From DASQGA01 sp035535315 (GTDB lineage Bacteria > Actinomycetota > Thermoleophilia > Gaiellales > Gaiellaceae): 14,109 nucleotides of DNA. The notes under the pieces were generated by a model that saw only the letters and a program-made list of their open reading frames with translations, did not search any database and was not told the DNA's origin. Positions 14,085 through 14,109 of the stretch are shown here, piece after piece. A program made the position numbers and the translations under genes. Each line of letters starts with the position of its first letter. Positions within the stretch are counted from its first letter, which is position 1. The stretch is from the NCBI GenBank assembly GCA_035535315.1, contig DATLQD010000126.1, positions 1 to 14,109 on the forward strand, read 5' to 3'.

Positions 14085-14109
14085 ATGCCGAAGCACAAGG
14101 TAGGAACGC
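14085..14109 (+). CDS. First codons of a gene leaving the right edge
   Basis: An ATG at 14085 is preceded by GGGAGG about 8 nt upstream (14071-14076) and opens a frame MPKHKVGT to the window end. The ribosome site is good, but only eight codons are visible, so nothing can be said about function. Confidence 0.5.

Noticed and set aside
1..14109. CRISPR array or rRNA genes
   Set aside because: No regularly spaced identical repeats and no rRNA-like segments were seen.

Overview
The window looks like a chromosomal segment of a high-GC actinobacterium. The support is strong GC bias at third codon positions, BTAD-type regulation, a YpfJ-type zinc peptidase, a relic of an F420-dependent oxidoreductase, and a possible leaderless promoter of the TANNNT type. 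A Thermoleophilia-like lineage (Gaiellales/Solirubrobacterales) would fit, but that is inference and not shown by a marker gene.

Left part (1-6300). This reads as ordinary housekeeping or metabolic genes. In order they are: the start of a membrane-anchored protein running off the left edge (minus); a PAP2 phosphatase (minus) whose homology continues upstream of its only usual start codon; a cupin plus TauE/SafE permease pair (minus); a divergent membrane-anchored zinc metallopeptidase (plus); a bidirectional terminator; a lone family-5 solute-binding lipoprotein with no permease next to it (minus); and a LysR regulator (minus) with a candidate T-N11-A operator upstream.

Middle part (6400-12650). 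This is an accessory, scarred region hung on a tRNA-Asp gene (6596-6669). Just before the tRNA is the last ~30 codons of a lost F420-dependent oxidoreductase. Just after it are a 16-nt copy of the tRNA 3' end and a broken IS3-type transposase relic. The 3' part of tRNA-Asp recurs at 12549-12595 with 46 of 47 bases identical, and a shorter piece recurs at 13914-13935. Between the tRNA and the long copy sits a compact divergent gene set: a 1105-residue protein, and on the other strand a lipoprotein gene overlapping a secreted-protein gene. The large protein joins a DNA-binding winged helix and BTAD domain, one membrane helix, a seven-blade propeller and a complete family-5 solute-binding domain. 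The simplest reading is a one-piece transmembrane transcription factor that senses a solute outside the cell and controls the divergent exported proteins. This is the best candidate for an unusual system in the window.

Right part (12650-14109). It holds a small ABM-like protein with a clear ribosome site, a conserved actinobacterial protein of unknown function, the third tRNA-Asp relic, and the first codons of a gene leaving the right edge. No complete integrase, CRISPR array or rRNA was seen.
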